The notes: generated from the letters alone by a model not told the origin. 64,000 nucleotides of DNA from JAQWRV01 sp045564915 (GCA_045564915.1 JBJLGL010000015.1:61913-125912); one strand, 5' to 3'. Shown: positions 26,523 through 37,653, counted from the first letter of the stretch. Numbers and translations are program-made.

Positions 26523-28210
26523 GATTTCTTCTCCTGAGAGACCAATGCCTCATACTTTCTGGCATCGGCTGCGGTTGTGTTAATACTCGGCGGAGCAATA
26601 CGGTAAAAAGCCTCGCTGAGCAGAATTTCTCTAAGTAATGCGGTCAATCTATAATCATTTTCCGCAAATTTTTCTTCTAGGAAGCCCATCCATTGGCGCT
26701 CAGATGATACTGGAGATCTACCAGTTGCATAAGAGTAAAGTCGATTCGTGACACAGGCAGGAGCTGACGGATTGCTGTACAATGCTTGGCCTAACCCAGC
26801 CGCATTGTTATACGACACTCCATCTAATTCGCCTGACGGATCTATCGGCGTGTTATTTTCAGTTCTCCTGAATTGCCCCGCCCCATCAAATTGCTCCATA
26901 GCTAGCCCAATTGGGTCCATTAATTTATGACATCCGGCACAACTTGCTTCCTTATTGTGCACTTCTAATCGTTGTCGAGCGGTCCTGTTGACTGGGCTAG
27001 TATCGTCATTGAAGTCAGAGAAATCGACATCGCCCGGAGGTTCTGGAATTTTCTGGCAGAGAAGTAGCTCCCGTACGGCTTGCCCACGCAGTGTCGGTGA
27101 ACTCTTGCCAGGATGGGAAAATAGCGCCTGGAAACTCAGCTGGGTGTGTATGCCAGCCCAAGGACTGTCCTCTGGAAACTCGTGCAGTTTCCAGCCTGTA
27201 GGATTCTCAACGCGAGCCCTATAGATTGGGCCTAACGGGCCGCTAATAAGAGTCTTACGGCTGGTAAAGATTTCTCGATAGTCTATTTCTTCTTCAAGCA
27301 GTAGATAGCTTAGAGTGCGCAGTGTCTGTTCCTTAGCATCATTAGCGACATCTCGGACAAAGGCAGGATAAATAACTGGATCTTTTTCCAGCACCTCGAA
27401 TCTTTCAAATTCCAACATATCCTCAAAGAATGCTTCAAAACCGTATTTTGTACGTGGTGAGCTCATCATCCTCTTGAAATGTTTTTCCAGGCCATTCTTG
27501 GTATCTAATTCTCCTGTACTGGCTGCGGCGAGCAGCAAGTCACCTGGGGTGGTATTCCAGAGCAGAAAACTGAGCCGCGCTGCTTTTGAGTAGGCATCTA
27601 GACGGTAAAGGTCTTTCGTACCTGGTTCGGGCTCAATTCTTTCATTCACATAGAGAAACTTAGGGGAGACTAGCATCCCAGTTAAGCCGTATGCCAAACC
27701 GGCGTAAAAGTCTTCCAAAGTATCTGCTGCTTCTCCGCCAATCTTCACGTAGAGTGATTTTTCAGCTTCCGTCAGAGGCCGACGAAATAGGAAGCGACCC
27801 GCGCCTGTGAAGAAATCGGTTGCACATGTCGCATCACTCGCTGACGCTGATGCCGGCTCGCAGGGAACAAGTACAGTGCGATTAGCGTTGTTGACTACCT
27901 GCAGTGCAATTGAGCGCCCAAGTGCCTCATAGCGCTCTAATGCAGCTGGCGTGATTGCTGCACTGCTAGCGCCAATTGCTAACAAACCATCGATGCGTTC
28001 GAGCGGATCAAAACGTCCAGAGATGATGATATTATTGCCAAAAATATCTCTAATGGTGTTGCGATACTGTTGTTCAGTCAGGCGACGAAGTTGCGGCTCA
28101 CCACCTACTGTGAGTGGTTCGTTTTCACCGCATCCAGCAAGGGCTAGCAGTAGGCCGATGGCGCAGGCAAAGGCTTGCAAAGGCTTGTGGTTCACTTTGA
28201 TTGATCTCAT
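26519..28210 (-). CDS. DUF1592/DUF1588/DUF1585 lipoprotein with CxxCH (copy A)
   Basis: A 563-aa lipoprotein: lipobox LALAGC with acyl-Cys at C27. Then the DUF1587/1595-like N-terminal part (RRLTEQQYRNTIRDIFG), DUF1592 (TKYGFEAFFEDMLEFERFE), DUF1588 (SHPGKSSPTLRGQAVRELLL) and DUF1585 at the end. One heme-like motif C424-AG-C427-H428 sits in SCAGCHKLMDPIGLAMEQFD. This architecture is the planctomycete-type cytochrome-like protein; covalent heme is plausible but not proven. The start is 3 bp after the stop of the upstream unknown gene, and the stop overlaps DUF1552. Paralogue of 31702-33378. Confidence 0.88.
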   Translation of the reverse strand: MRSIKVNHKPLQAFACAIGLLLALAGCGENEPLTVGGEPQLRRLTEQQYRNTIRDIFGNNIIISGRFDPLERIDGLLAIGASSAAITPAALERYEALGRSIALQVVNNANRTVLVPCEPASASASDATCATDFFTGAGRFLFRRPLTEAEKSLYVKIGGEAADTLEDFYAGLAYGLTGMLVSPKFLYVNERIEPEPGTKDLYRLDAYSKAARLSFLLWNTTPGDLLLAAASTGELDTKNGLEKHFKRMMSSPRTKYGFEAFFEDMLEFERFEVLEKDPVIYPAFVRDVANDAKEQTLRTLSYLLLEEEIDYREIFTSRKTLISGPLGPIYRARVENPTGWKLHEFPEDSPWAGIHTQLSFQALFSHPGKSSPTLRGQAVRELLLCQKIPEPPGDVDFSDFNDDTSPVNRTARQRLEVHNKEASCAGCHKLMDPIGLAMEQFDGAGQFRRTENNTPIDPSGELDGVSYNNAAGLGQALYSNPSAPACVTNRLYSYATGRSPVSSERQWMGFLEEKFAENDYRLTALLREILLSEAFYRIAPPSINTTAADARKYEALVSQEKKS

Positions 28211-28213
28211 CTC

Positions 28214-29416
28214 TTAACGTTCAACTATTGCCAGTCGGGTGTTTCGTTTTTCGCCGTTTGTTTCAGATGTTATTGTTTCTTTATCTTGAGGCCGGATGAT
28301 GAACGCGGGTATCGCCTCAATACTATATGATGTAGAGAGTGCGGTACATTGACCGGTTTCAGGGTCCGGGTATCCGTCAGCCAATTCATAAGCTGCCTTA
28401 TACATTGCTGGGCAGCTAAATTGGCCCGTTACGGCCATGTAGCCACCCTTTCTAAAATAACTCCAAAAATTCTCAACATCTCTATATCCGGCAATGTAAC
28501 CCTTGGCACGGTTCTCTGACACCCCAATATCTAATTCCAGACGCATGTCTCGAAGATGGATCTCGGAATGAGCAAGGTTACCATAATATGGAAGGAACGC
28601 TTCAATGGGGTCCGTGGTTAGAACCCCATCTATGATACGGCCTTTAGCGGAATTACCGTATCCAGGAATATCGTGGATACGGTAACTGGCAAAAGGTAAT
28701 ACGTTTCCTTGAGTGTCTTTTGGGAAAACGTCATTTGCTCGAAACATTCTAACGGTAACGTCTTCGTCATTTTTTCTATCATCAACTTCTGATATCTCTA
28801 CGAGAATAACACCTTGAGATGTATCTATCAGTTCTCCATTAGCGTTTGTTTCTATGTAACCGCTATCTCGCCAGCCGTAGACACAACCAAGCAAACGATA
28901 CATTTGATTATCGACACCAGCTTCACCATCTGGGGAGGTGAAGTTCTCATGAGAGCATGTCTTGGGCGTTGCGTTACTATTGGTAAGTCCGTCAAGGTTC
29001 ATGCCGTACGATATTGTTCCCTCTACAATTTTGAGTGGAGGATCTTCAACAATGGTTGGCATGGCACAAACATCTTCGCCATTCGGCCCTCTTTTGGCTG
29101 ACATTGCGCGGCGAATACCGGTGACCGGTTCAATGTCGCCCCCATCTGTGAGTTCGTCTCTTATCGCTGGGTCTAGACCTTTCCACCAAATCTCATCGTT
29201 TCCTATCGCTAAGCCTCGCGGGCATTCCTCCATATATTTTGTCTCATATACAGAGGTATAAAATGACACAACGACAAAACCCAAGGTGCGATTGTCCAGA
29301 TCCTCTGAAAGAACAGGCACAGATAGGTTTGTAAGAATGGTGAAACTGAATCCTACCGCTACCAACAAAGTTAATGGTGATCTCAGGGTCCGTTTTGAAA
29401 TCATATCTCTTACCAT
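28214..29416 (-). CDS. Secreted protein of unknown family (copy A)
   Basis: A 400-aa protein with a signal peptide (about 12-37), and no family I recognise. It is clearly paralogous to the protein at 30463-31659: shared blocks include TLGFVV, VYETK-MEECP-GL, NDEIWW, SCSHENFTSPDG, DNQ-YRL-GC-YG-R, and FSCPA near the end. Conserved cysteines (in ECP, EDVC, SCSHE, LGCVYG, FSCPA, GQC) suggest disulfides or metal/heme contacts after export. No CxxCH. It is the first gene of the left operon, with AAGGAAAAG before its ATG, and ends 3 bp before the DUF1592 start. Possibly the substrate-specific or structural subunit of this locus. Confidence 0.75.
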   Translation of the reverse strand: MVRDMISKRTLRSPLTLLVAVGFSFTILTNLSVPVLSEDLDNRTLGFVVVSFYTSVYETKYMEECPRGLAIGNDEIWWKGLDPAIRDELTDGGDIEPVTGIRRAMSAKRGPNGEDVCAMPTIVEDPPLKIVEGTISYGMNLDGLTNSNATPKTCSHENFTSPDGEAGVDNQMYRLLGCVYGWRDSGYIETNANGELIDTSQGVILVEISEVDDRKNDEDVTVRMFRANDVFPKDTQGNVLPFASYRIHDIPGYGNSAKGRIIDGVLTTDPIEAFLPYYGNLAHSEIHLRDMRLELDIGVSENRAKGYIAGYRDVENFWSYFRKGGYMAVTGQFSCPAMYKAAYELADGYPDPETGQCTALSTSYSIEAIPAFIIRPQDKETITSETNGEKRNTRLAIVER

Positions 29417-29809
29417 TTCTTTTCCTTTTCATAAGGCGGCATTAGAGTAGTCATGACAATTAGCCAATCTCCACTCAAAGGTCTGCACAGGCATATGTTC
29501 TGGATGCTACTAATATAGCAGTCATTTATTGAATACAGATTATTAATTGTGGCCACCTGTTGCACCATTGATACGGATCCAGGCAGATGTAATTAAGCAT
29601 CTGACTTCCTAGTAGAAAACCTATCATAGCGCTGCCATATTAACCCAGCCTAGTGAGGCAGCGCCAAGGCAATATATGACCACTCTGTGGACACTTATGG
29701 CAATGTATGCCGAGGACTATAATATTACTGGACACAGTTGAGTGGTTTACTGGACTTTTCTAGGTGTCATAGGTAATGGCGGGTGCAGAATATTCAGGAG
29801 ATTGGCTTA
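29417..29809. promoter_or_regulatory. Shared divergent promoter region of the mirror operons
   Basis: About 390 bp between the first genes of the two divergent operons. It holds two direct copies of GGCAATRTATG (29668-29678 and 29699-29709), 31 bp apart or about three helical turns, and an imperfect inverted repeat CCACTCTGTG (29680-29689) / CACAGTTGAGTGG (29733-29745). These could be operators for a regulator of both operons. No regulator gene is nearby and no -35/-10 pair could be assigned with confidence. Confidence 0.4.
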
Positions 29810-30277
29810 ATGCCCTCAAGAACATCATGCTCTGCAGTGGTCTTATTATTTGTTGCCTGTTTGCGGATATCTGCCATGGCCCAGGATTATTCAGGAACTG
29901 AGGGCCCTCCAATCACTTTTAGTACCGCGCTGTCTGCAGATGAGCAAAGTGCACCGACAGAAAGCTCCGGTTCAGGAATTGCGGATTTTGTCTTGGACCG
30001 CCCAACCCTTCGCTTGGATTGGACCATCACTTACGATAATTTGATGGCTGAAGTAGTTGCAGCCCATGCTCATGGCCCTCAGACTCCAGGCGGAAACGCC
30101 GGCGTACTTTTTGATTTGGCGGCTAGCGGAATGGGGAGTCCGCTTCAAGGTTCTCGGGTTCTCAATGATGGAGAGCTTGAATACCTTCTTACAGGGCGTA
30201 TTTACGTAAATATACACACGACAAAGTACCCAGCTGGGGAATTGCGCGGTCAAATAATGCGGCAAAGGCCAAAATAG
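29810..30277 (+). CDS. CHRD-domain secreted protein 1
   Basis: A 155-aa exported protein (signal peptide ending near ISAMAQ) consisting of one CHRD (chordin-type) domain: TFSTALSADEQSAPTESSGSG, GIADFVLD, LDWTITYDNL, AHAHGPQTPGGNAG and the terminal HTTKYPAGELRGQI. The ATG at 29810 is preceded by AGGAGATTGG; the frame is open to a GTG at 29783 but that lacks a site. CHRD domains are of unclear function in bacteria. It is the first gene of the right-hand operon, 185 bp before the unknown secreted protein, and has a second homologue at 37657-38118, so it seems to belong to this locus. Confidence 0.85.
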   Translation: MPSRTSCSAVVLLFVACLRISAMAQDYSGTEGPPITFSTALSADEQSAPTESSGSGIADFVLDRPTLRLDWTITYDNLMAEVVAAHAHGPQTPGGNAGVLFDLAASGMGSPLQGSRVLNDGELEYLLTGRIYVNIHTTKYPAGELRGQIMRQRPK

Positions 30278-30462
30278 TAAAAACTGGTGAGGGCGCGAAA
30301 ATGCATTATATGAAAACTAATAATTGTGGTGTTCACGATGTGCTCACAGACAGACAAGTTTGTGGCCGCTAAGTCAATAAAAGCGTATGAATTGCCGTAT
30401 ACTGAGTGATTTGTCATCTGGGACTTGGTGGTACCTTTTCGGCACTGATTATCGAGATAGAT

Positions 30463-31659
30463 ATGAATACAATTAAGATGCAAATATTGATAATCATATT
30501 AGCCCTAACTTTAGGGATGCTATTGCCTGCTCTTTCGTCGCATAGAACTCTCGCAGCTGACTCTTCTCAAACAGCACAGGCTTCCAGGAAAGCTGATGTT
30601 ACTAGTGGACAAGTAAAAACTCTTGGCTTCGTAGTAAAAGACTGGATGCCTGCCGTCTATGAAACTAAATTCATGGATGAGTGCCCGGCCGGACTGAATA
30701 TAAGTAATGATGAAATCTGGTGGCGGAATCTAACAAAAGAAAAGCGTACAGAGCTGACACAAGATGGATTAATCACAACGTTGGACCGTTGGTTTACTGC
30801 AGTTCGTCGTGGTCCGAACGGCGAAGATGTCTGCATTAATCCTGAAGTTATTACCGATGACCCGCCATTGCTGACTGTCGAAGGAACTACGTCTTTCGGA
30901 ATCAATTTAGATGGTAATGTAGATGGCTCTGCGACGTCAAAATCCTGCTCCCATGAAAACTTCACCAGTCCTGACGGGGTGCCCGGAATAGATAACCAAT
31001 TATATCGATTAATTGGTTGTATTTATGGCTATCGCGAGCAGGGTGTTATCGACATCAATGCAAACGAGATGCGCCGAACCAGCGGACTCGCGATGATATT
31101 AATTGAGGTGACGGATGTTAATGATGAGCAGAATGATGATGATGTCACCATAACCTTTTATAGATCAATCGATCAGTTTCCCCTCGACAGTGCAGGTAAC
31201 GTTCTACCTTATTCTAGTTACCGTGCAGACTATACTGAGGCTGGGCCGCGCTATGGGGATTCTATCAAGGGCCGGATAATAGACGGTGTTCTGCTATCAG
31301 AGTCTGGCGACGTTCAGCTTCCATATTATGGCAATTATAACTATATGCATCCAGTTATCCGCGACCTATCAATTCGGATAGAGATGGAGAGGGATGGGGG
31401 CAAGTCTTTGGGTATGGTCTATGGCTATTACAGTCTTGAGCAGTATCTGTATCTAACCGGAGGACTAGGTCCAGTTATATCTACAGGTAACTTCAGTTGT
31501 CCCGCATTCTTCGAGGCGGCAAGAACGATGGCCGATGGATATCCAGATCCTGTAACGGGAGAATGCACACATATTTCTTCAGCATTTGAGATTAGCGCTT
31601 ATTCGGCATTCATTATTCATCCGGATCAGCCAAAAGAAGTAGAAACAGCTGGTCGATAG
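30463..31659 (+). CDS. Secreted protein of unknown family (copy B)
   Basis: A 398-aa paralogue of the protein at 28214-29416, with a signal peptide (about 7-31). The shared blocks are TLGFVV, VYETKFMDECPAGL, NDEIWWRNL, SCSHENFTSPDG, IDNQLYRLIGCIYGYRE, DVTITFYRSIDQFP and FSCPAFFEAA. The cysteines are at equivalent places. The frame extends upstream to 30406, but ATG 30463 gives a proper signal peptide. It begins the core of the right operon after the CHRD gene and is 42 bp before the DUF1592 gene. Function unknown. Confidence 0.75.
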   Translation: MNTIKMQILIIILALTLGMLLPALSSHRTLAADSSQTAQASRKADVTSGQVKTLGFVVKDWMPAVYETKFMDECPAGLNISNDEIWWRNLTKEKRTELTQDGLITTLDRWFTAVRRGPNGEDVCINPEVITDDPPLLTVEGTTSFGINLDGNVDGSATSKSCSHENFTSPDGVPGIDNQLYRLIGCIYGYREQGVIDINANEMRRTSGLAMILIEVTDVNDEQNDDDVTITFYRSIDQFPLDSAGNVLPYSSYRADYTEAGPRYGDSIKGRIIDGVLLSESGDVQLPYYGNYNYMHPVIRDLSIRIEMERDGGKSLGMVYGYYSLEQYLYLTGGLGPVISTGNFSCPAFFEAARTMADGYPDPVTGECTHISSAFEISAYSAFIIHPDQPKEVETAGR

Positions 31660-31701
31660 GTGAAGCCATTTTGAGTATTGACCGGATTGAGGAGTGAAGC
31701 A

Positions 31702-33378
31702 TTGGCGTGCAGACCATACAAAAGAATACTGATACTGGCTTTAGTGGCTCCACTTTTGGGTTCTTGTTCTGAGTCCGAACCCGAAACGTTAGGTGCTACA
31801 CCAGACATGCGGCGCCTCACGTCGGCTCAATATCAGCACATTATTCATGATATTTTTGGGGATCATGTCGAGATAGCAGGGCGGTTCGATCCATTGGTGC
31901 GGACGGATGGTCTATTCGCTATTGGTGCCAGGCAAGCACCGGTAACTCCAAAAGGATTCGAGGAATATTATAATGTTGGTCGGTCTGTAGCAAAACAGGT
32001 AGTCAATACGGAGAACCGTCTTGTTTTGATTCCGTGTGAACCGGAGGACGCATTAGAAGCAGACGAAGCGTGTAGCCGTCAATTCTTTGTAGAAGTTGGC
32101 AAGCTTCTCTACCGGCGGCCTTTGACTACCAAGGAACTTGATACGGCTGTGGTGGCAGCAAGTGAAGTAGCTAGTGAACTAGGTGACTTCTACAGTGGTA
32201 TCGAGTTTGGACTGACCGGCTTGCTGGTGAACCCGAGTTTTCTATTTATCATTGATGAGACAGAGCCAGACCCATCAACAGAGGATGGAATACGCCTCTC
32301 TGCGTATGCCAAGGCCTCTCGTCTTAGTTTTCTGCTTTGGGATACCGGCCCGGATGAAATGCTTTTGGCTTCGGCAGACTCTGGTGATCTACATACAGAG
32401 AAAGGGTTGGAGCAGGAAGTCGACCGGATGATGAATTCGGTATACTTAGAACGTGGCGTGCGCGCGTTCTTTGAGGATTTTCTTGACCTGGAGAAATTTG
32501 AGAATCTCGAAAAAGATACCATTATCTATCCCGCATTTAGCATCAATGCAGCGGAGAGTGCTAAGGAACAGCTGCTTAGGACTTTGATCGATCATTTGGT
32601 TGTTAAAGAGTCTGCTTACCCCGCTATATTTACCAGCCGTGCAACTTTTATTGATGAGCATCTTGGACGTATTTATAAGGTGCCAGTGAGCCGGCCAGAT
32701 GGTGGATGGGAGCCCTATGAGTTTCCGGAAGATGATATACGAGCAGGAATTCTGACACAGATGGCATTCCTGTCATTGTATTCTCATCCTGGTAAGAGTT
32801 CTCCGACTTTGAGAGGTAAAGCAGTAAGAGAATTATTGCTTTGCCAAAAAGTGCCAGATCCCCCGGCTGAGGTCGATTTTTCTGTCTTCAATGATCCTTC
32901 TTTACCTAACTTCACGGCCCGTGACCGTCTAACAGCTCATTCTACGGTGCCGTCCTGTGCCGGATGTCACAAAATAACCGATCCTATTGGCCTTGGGTTT
33001 GAACAATTCGATAGCATAGGTCAAATTCGTTTTGCTGAGCAGGGTGTGCCAATAGATCCTTCTGGCGATCTTGATGGGACTACCTATGTGAACGCCAGCG
33101 GCTTAGGACAGGCCATGTATGACCATCCTGGCGTGCCAGCCTGTTTGATTAACCAAGTATACTCATACGCCGCAGGGCGGGCACCGGAGCGTAATGAGCG
33201 CGAATTTATTCGTTATCTTGAAGCTAAATTTGCTCAATCAGGTTACAACCTGAAGACACTGTTAAGTGATATAGCGACGAGCGAGGCCTTGTACGCGGTT
33301 ACAAAACCCAGTTTCCAAGCAGACGGAGTCCGGGCAGCCTCTCTCATTGAATCTTCTGATAAGGAGCGTGGATCATGA
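31702..33378 (+). CDS. DUF1592/DUF1588/DUF1585 lipoprotein with CxxCH (copy B)
   Basis: A 558-aa lipoprotein paralogous to 26519-28210. I chose TTG 31702 because GAGGAGTGAAGCA precedes it ideally; the frame is open to a TTG at 31678 with no site. Lipobox LLGSC gives acyl-Cys at C22. RRLTSAQYQHIIHDIFG, DUF1592 (VRAFFEDFLDLEKFE), DUF1588 (SHPGKSSPTLRGKAVRELLL) and a heme-like C419-AG-C422-H423 in SCAGCHKITDPIGLGFEQFD are all present. The stop overlaps the DUF1552 ATG by 4 bp. Probably membrane-tethered electron-transfer or cell-surface protein; role inferred from family only. Confidence 0.88.
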   Translation: MACRPYKRILILALVAPLLGSCSESEPETLGATPDMRRLTSAQYQHIIHDIFGDHVEIAGRFDPLVRTDGLFAIGARQAPVTPKGFEEYYNVGRSVAKQVVNTENRLVLIPCEPEDALEADEACSRQFFVEVGKLLYRRPLTTKELDTAVVAASEVASELGDFYSGIEFGLTGLLVNPSFLFIIDETEPDPSTEDGIRLSAYAKASRLSFLLWDTGPDEMLLASADSGDLHTEKGLEQEVDRMMNSVYLERGVRAFFEDFLDLEKFENLEKDTIIYPAFSINAAESAKEQLLRTLIDHLVVKESAYPAIFTSRATFIDEHLGRIYKVPVSRPDGGWEPYEFPEDDIRAGILTQMAFLSLYSHPGKSSPTLRGKAVRELLLCQKVPDPPAEVDFSVFNDPSLPNFTARDRLTAHSTVPSCAGCHKITDPIGLGFEQFDSIGQIRFAEQGVPIDPSGDLDGTTYVNASGLGQAMYDHPGVPACLINQVYSYAAGRAPERNEREFIRYLEAKFAQSGYNLKTLLSDIATSEALYAVTKPSFQADGVRAASLIESSDKERGS

Positions 33379-34745
33379 GTTTCTTTATTCCCCGTAATCT
33401 ATCCCGTCGGCAGATATTGCGCGGCTTTATGGGTGGAGGCACTTTTTCGCTTGCTCTGCCATTCTTAGACTGTTTTCTGAATGATAGTGGCACAGCTCTA
33501 GCTAGCGGTGCCCCCATCCCTGTGCGATTTGGTACATGGTACTGGGGCATGGGGCATACTCCGGGGGCCGCTGTCACTGCAAAGCAATCTACTAGCCCAG
33601 GCATTGAGTTTCTGCAGGAAACTGCATCGCTGATTCCGCACAAAGATAAAATGACATATTTTGGTAATTTCAATATGCCTTTGGATGGGCGATCAAATTA
33701 TACGCATTTTAGTGGCTGGGTAGTTGTTCGAACTGGTTCTGCACCAGAATCTCAAGGTAATATTCCAGCTCCAACATTGGACTTACTAATTGCTGATACC
33801 ATAAGTAATGGGTCGAGGTTCCGTACTCTTGATGCCACCAGCGTTGGAATTGCCCGTGAGAACTACAGTGCTCGCAACACTTTTAATCGATCTGCCGCCG
33901 AGGTTGATCCTGTTGCGTTGTATGACCGGATTTATGGGCCTCAGTTTGCTGACCCTAACAAGGCGGATTTTAAGCCAGATCCAAGTGTTGCCTTGCGCAA
34001 GAGTGTTCTGTCAGCCTTTACCGAGGAAACGAAGGATTTCGTAAAAACTTTGGGGGCTGCTGACCGACAACGTTTGGATCACTACTTTACGTCCATTCGT
34101 GAGGTCGAGAATCAGTTGGCATTACAATTACAGAAACCTGAGCCTAATGAGGCTTGCATTATTCCACAGAAGCCAAGCCAGCTATCGAAAGATGAAGTGA
34201 TAAAAGTGAGGGAAATGGACTCTGTAGTAGAGAGCCATAAAATTATGGCGAAGATCCTGGCTATGGCTGTGGCGTGTAACCAGACTAAAGTATTTAATCT
34301 GATCTTTACTGATAACTTTGCCAATGTTCGGCGTGTCGGGGAAACCTATACCCATCACTTGTTGACTCACGAAGAAGCCATAGACCCCAAGATCGGATAC
34401 CAACCACTGACATACTGGTTCAATGAAAAGGCTATGGAAGGTCTAGCGAGCTACATCGATATCCTCGATGGTATCCCAGAAGGCGATGGCACACTGTTAG
34501 ATAATTGTCTCGTTTTAGCAACGACTGAAACTAACTATGCGCGATTGCACACAATCGATGGTGTTCCGGCTTATCTTATCGGTGGGGCTGGTGGCAAGAT
34601 CAAACAGGGTATGTATGTTGCAGGTGGTGGAGATCCTATCACGCGGGTAGGTCTGACAACCATGCAGGCTATGGGAGTTCCAGTCCAGACATGGGGCACC
34701 AAGTCTTTGGAGACTTCTAAGCCTATAACCGAGATTTTAGCCTAG
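33375..34745 (+). CDS. DUF1552 Tat-exported protein (copy B)
   Basis: A 456-aa DUF1552 protein with Tat signal SRRQILRGFMGG at about 10-21. It shares GAPIPVRFGTWYWGMGHTPG, SGWVVVRTG, ADFKPDPSV and CNQTKVFNLIF with the copy at 25188-26522, over the whole length. Its start overlaps the DUF1592 stop (ATGA), the same 4-bp junction as in the left operon. The two copies differ in many positions, so the duplication is old or the copies have specialised. No catalytic residue can be assigned from sequence. Confidence 0.87.
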   Translation: MSFFIPRNLSRRQILRGFMGGGTFSLALPFLDCFLNDSGTALASGAPIPVRFGTWYWGMGHTPGAAVTAKQSTSPGIEFLQETASLIPHKDKMTYFGNFNMPLDGRSNYTHFSGWVVVRTGSAPESQGNIPAPTLDLLIADTISNGSRFRTLDATSVGIARENYSARNTFNRSAAEVDPVALYDRIYGPQFADPNKADFKPDPSVALRKSVLSAFTEETKDFVKTLGAADRQRLDHYFTSIREVENQLALQLQKPEPNEACIIPQKPSQLSKDEVIKVREMDSVVESHKIMAKILAMAVACNQTKVFNLIFTDNFANVRRVGETYTHHLLTHEEAIDPKIGYQPLTYWFNEKAMEGLASYIDILDGIPEGDGTLLDNCLVLATTETNYARLHTIDGVPAYLIGGAGGKIKQGMYVAGGGDPITRVGLTTMQAMGVPVQTWGTKSLETSKPITEILA

Positions 34746-34794
34746 ACTTTTGTGTTCTAGACGGTAGCGACGTAACTCTTTATCAAGAGAGGCT

Positions 34795-35967
34795 ATGCTT
34801 ATGAGATTTCAGTCTCTATTAGGTGAGGCATTATTTTGCTTCCTTTTTCTTTTTGTTGGCATGTTGGTCAGTGTGACCCATGCTGAGGCGGTTCAAAAGG
34901 AACCCGCCACTCCTGAACAATTGGCTTTAGCCGAAAAAGGTCATGGTTGGGCGATAACGGATGCTCAGGGTATGACCCTTTATACATCCAAGCGTGATAT
35001 AGAACCTGGCTCATCGAGTTGCGTTGAAGAGTGCGCTCTAACGTGGCCGCCATATGTTGCACCAGAGGGTGCAATTATCGGCAACGGCTGGGGTGTGATC
35101 CAGCGTCCGGATGATAGTTCCCAGTGGTCTTACAAAGGTAAGCCACTTTACAGGTTCAGCGTCGATCAATCACCGGGAGATACTTACGGAGAGGGTTCGG
35201 GACTGTTGTGGGATATCGCTTTTATAGAAGTTGTTACTCCCCCAGGCATTCAGATTGAGAAAACACTGCTGGGATATGTTGCGGCAGACCAAAAACGAAA
35301 AACGTTGTATGCGCCGCAAGTGGAAATTGATGTGGCTTCGATTTGTGTTGGAAAGTCGTGCTTAGATGACTGGTCTCCTGTAATTGCACCAAGGATTGCA
35401 CGACCTATTGGTGATTGGTCGGTTATCACACGCTCCGACGGTTTGACTCAGTGGGCTTACAATTCGAAACCGCTCTTCAGATATGCAGGTGATGTTTCAA
35501 TCCACGAAAATAAAGGTCATGGCCTTCAATACGATGTAAATGGTAATACTATGGAGGCGCTCGTTCTCGAGCCCCGTCCCACATATCCGGACTGGATAAA
35601 AGTTCACGATACTGATGCAGGCGAAATGCTGGCCAATTTGAGTGGCAAGACTATATACCTCTGGAATCCAAGCAAACTTTTCTCGCCAATGCGCGAAGCT
35701 GTTGAAAAATGTGAACTCGAGTGCATGGAGAAAGAATGGATTCCTATTTTTGCTGAAGATGGAGACGTTTCTCCTGGCGGAAACTGGGCGGTTATGACTC
35801 TTTCAGATGGCCGTAGACAATGGGCTTACAAAGGTCGACGCCTTTTTACAAACACACGCGATAAAACCCAGGGATCTTTTTTGGGCTACCGGCATGGGGG
35901 AAATAGAGCTTGGAATGTCATCATGCATTCTGGCGAGGCCTTGCAAGGAACTCTGCGGAGGCCATAG
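34795..35967 (+). CDS. Secreted COG4315-like repeat protein (copy B)
   Basis: A 390-aa exported protein with a long signal peptide (about 1-31, VSVTHAEA) and three repeats of the secreted-repeat family (MTLYTSKRDIEPGSSSC-x3-C, LTWPPYVAPEG, QWSYKGKPLYRF, then KTLYAPQV and KTIYLWNP). It is paralogous to 24059-25168 and ends the right operon, 49 bp after DUF1552. Conserved Cys pairs and aromatic repeats suggest a beta-rich, disulfide-stabilised fold. The first repeat's spacing differs slightly from copy A. Confidence 0.8.
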   Translation: MLMRFQSLLGEALFCFLFLFVGMLVSVTHAEAVQKEPATPEQLALAEKGHGWAITDAQGMTLYTSKRDIEPGSSSCVEECALTWPPYVAPEGAIIGNGWGVIQRPDDSSQWSYKGKPLYRFSVDQSPGDTYGEGSGLLWDIAFIEVVTPPGIQIEKTLLGYVAADQKRKTLYAPQVEIDVASICVGKSCLDDWSPVIAPRIARPIGDWSVITRSDGLTQWAYNSKPLFRYAGDVSIHENKGHGLQYDVNGNTMEALVLEPRPTYPDWIKVHDTDAGEMLANLSGKTIYLWNPSKLFSPMREAVEKCELECMEKEWIPIFAEDGDVSPGGNWAVMTLSDGRRQWAYKGRRLFTNTRDKTQGSFLGYRHGGNRAWNVIMHSGEALQGTLRRP

Positions 35968-36076
35968 CAATAATCTGCACTCATAGTATTCGGTGGATAG
36001 CCGGTTTCAAATAATTTGAAATCGGCTTTCCGTTATGTTTGTGGTAGCTGAAAATGCATTATTGGGGTAGTGGTCT

Positions 36077-37653
<1,577 letters not shown>

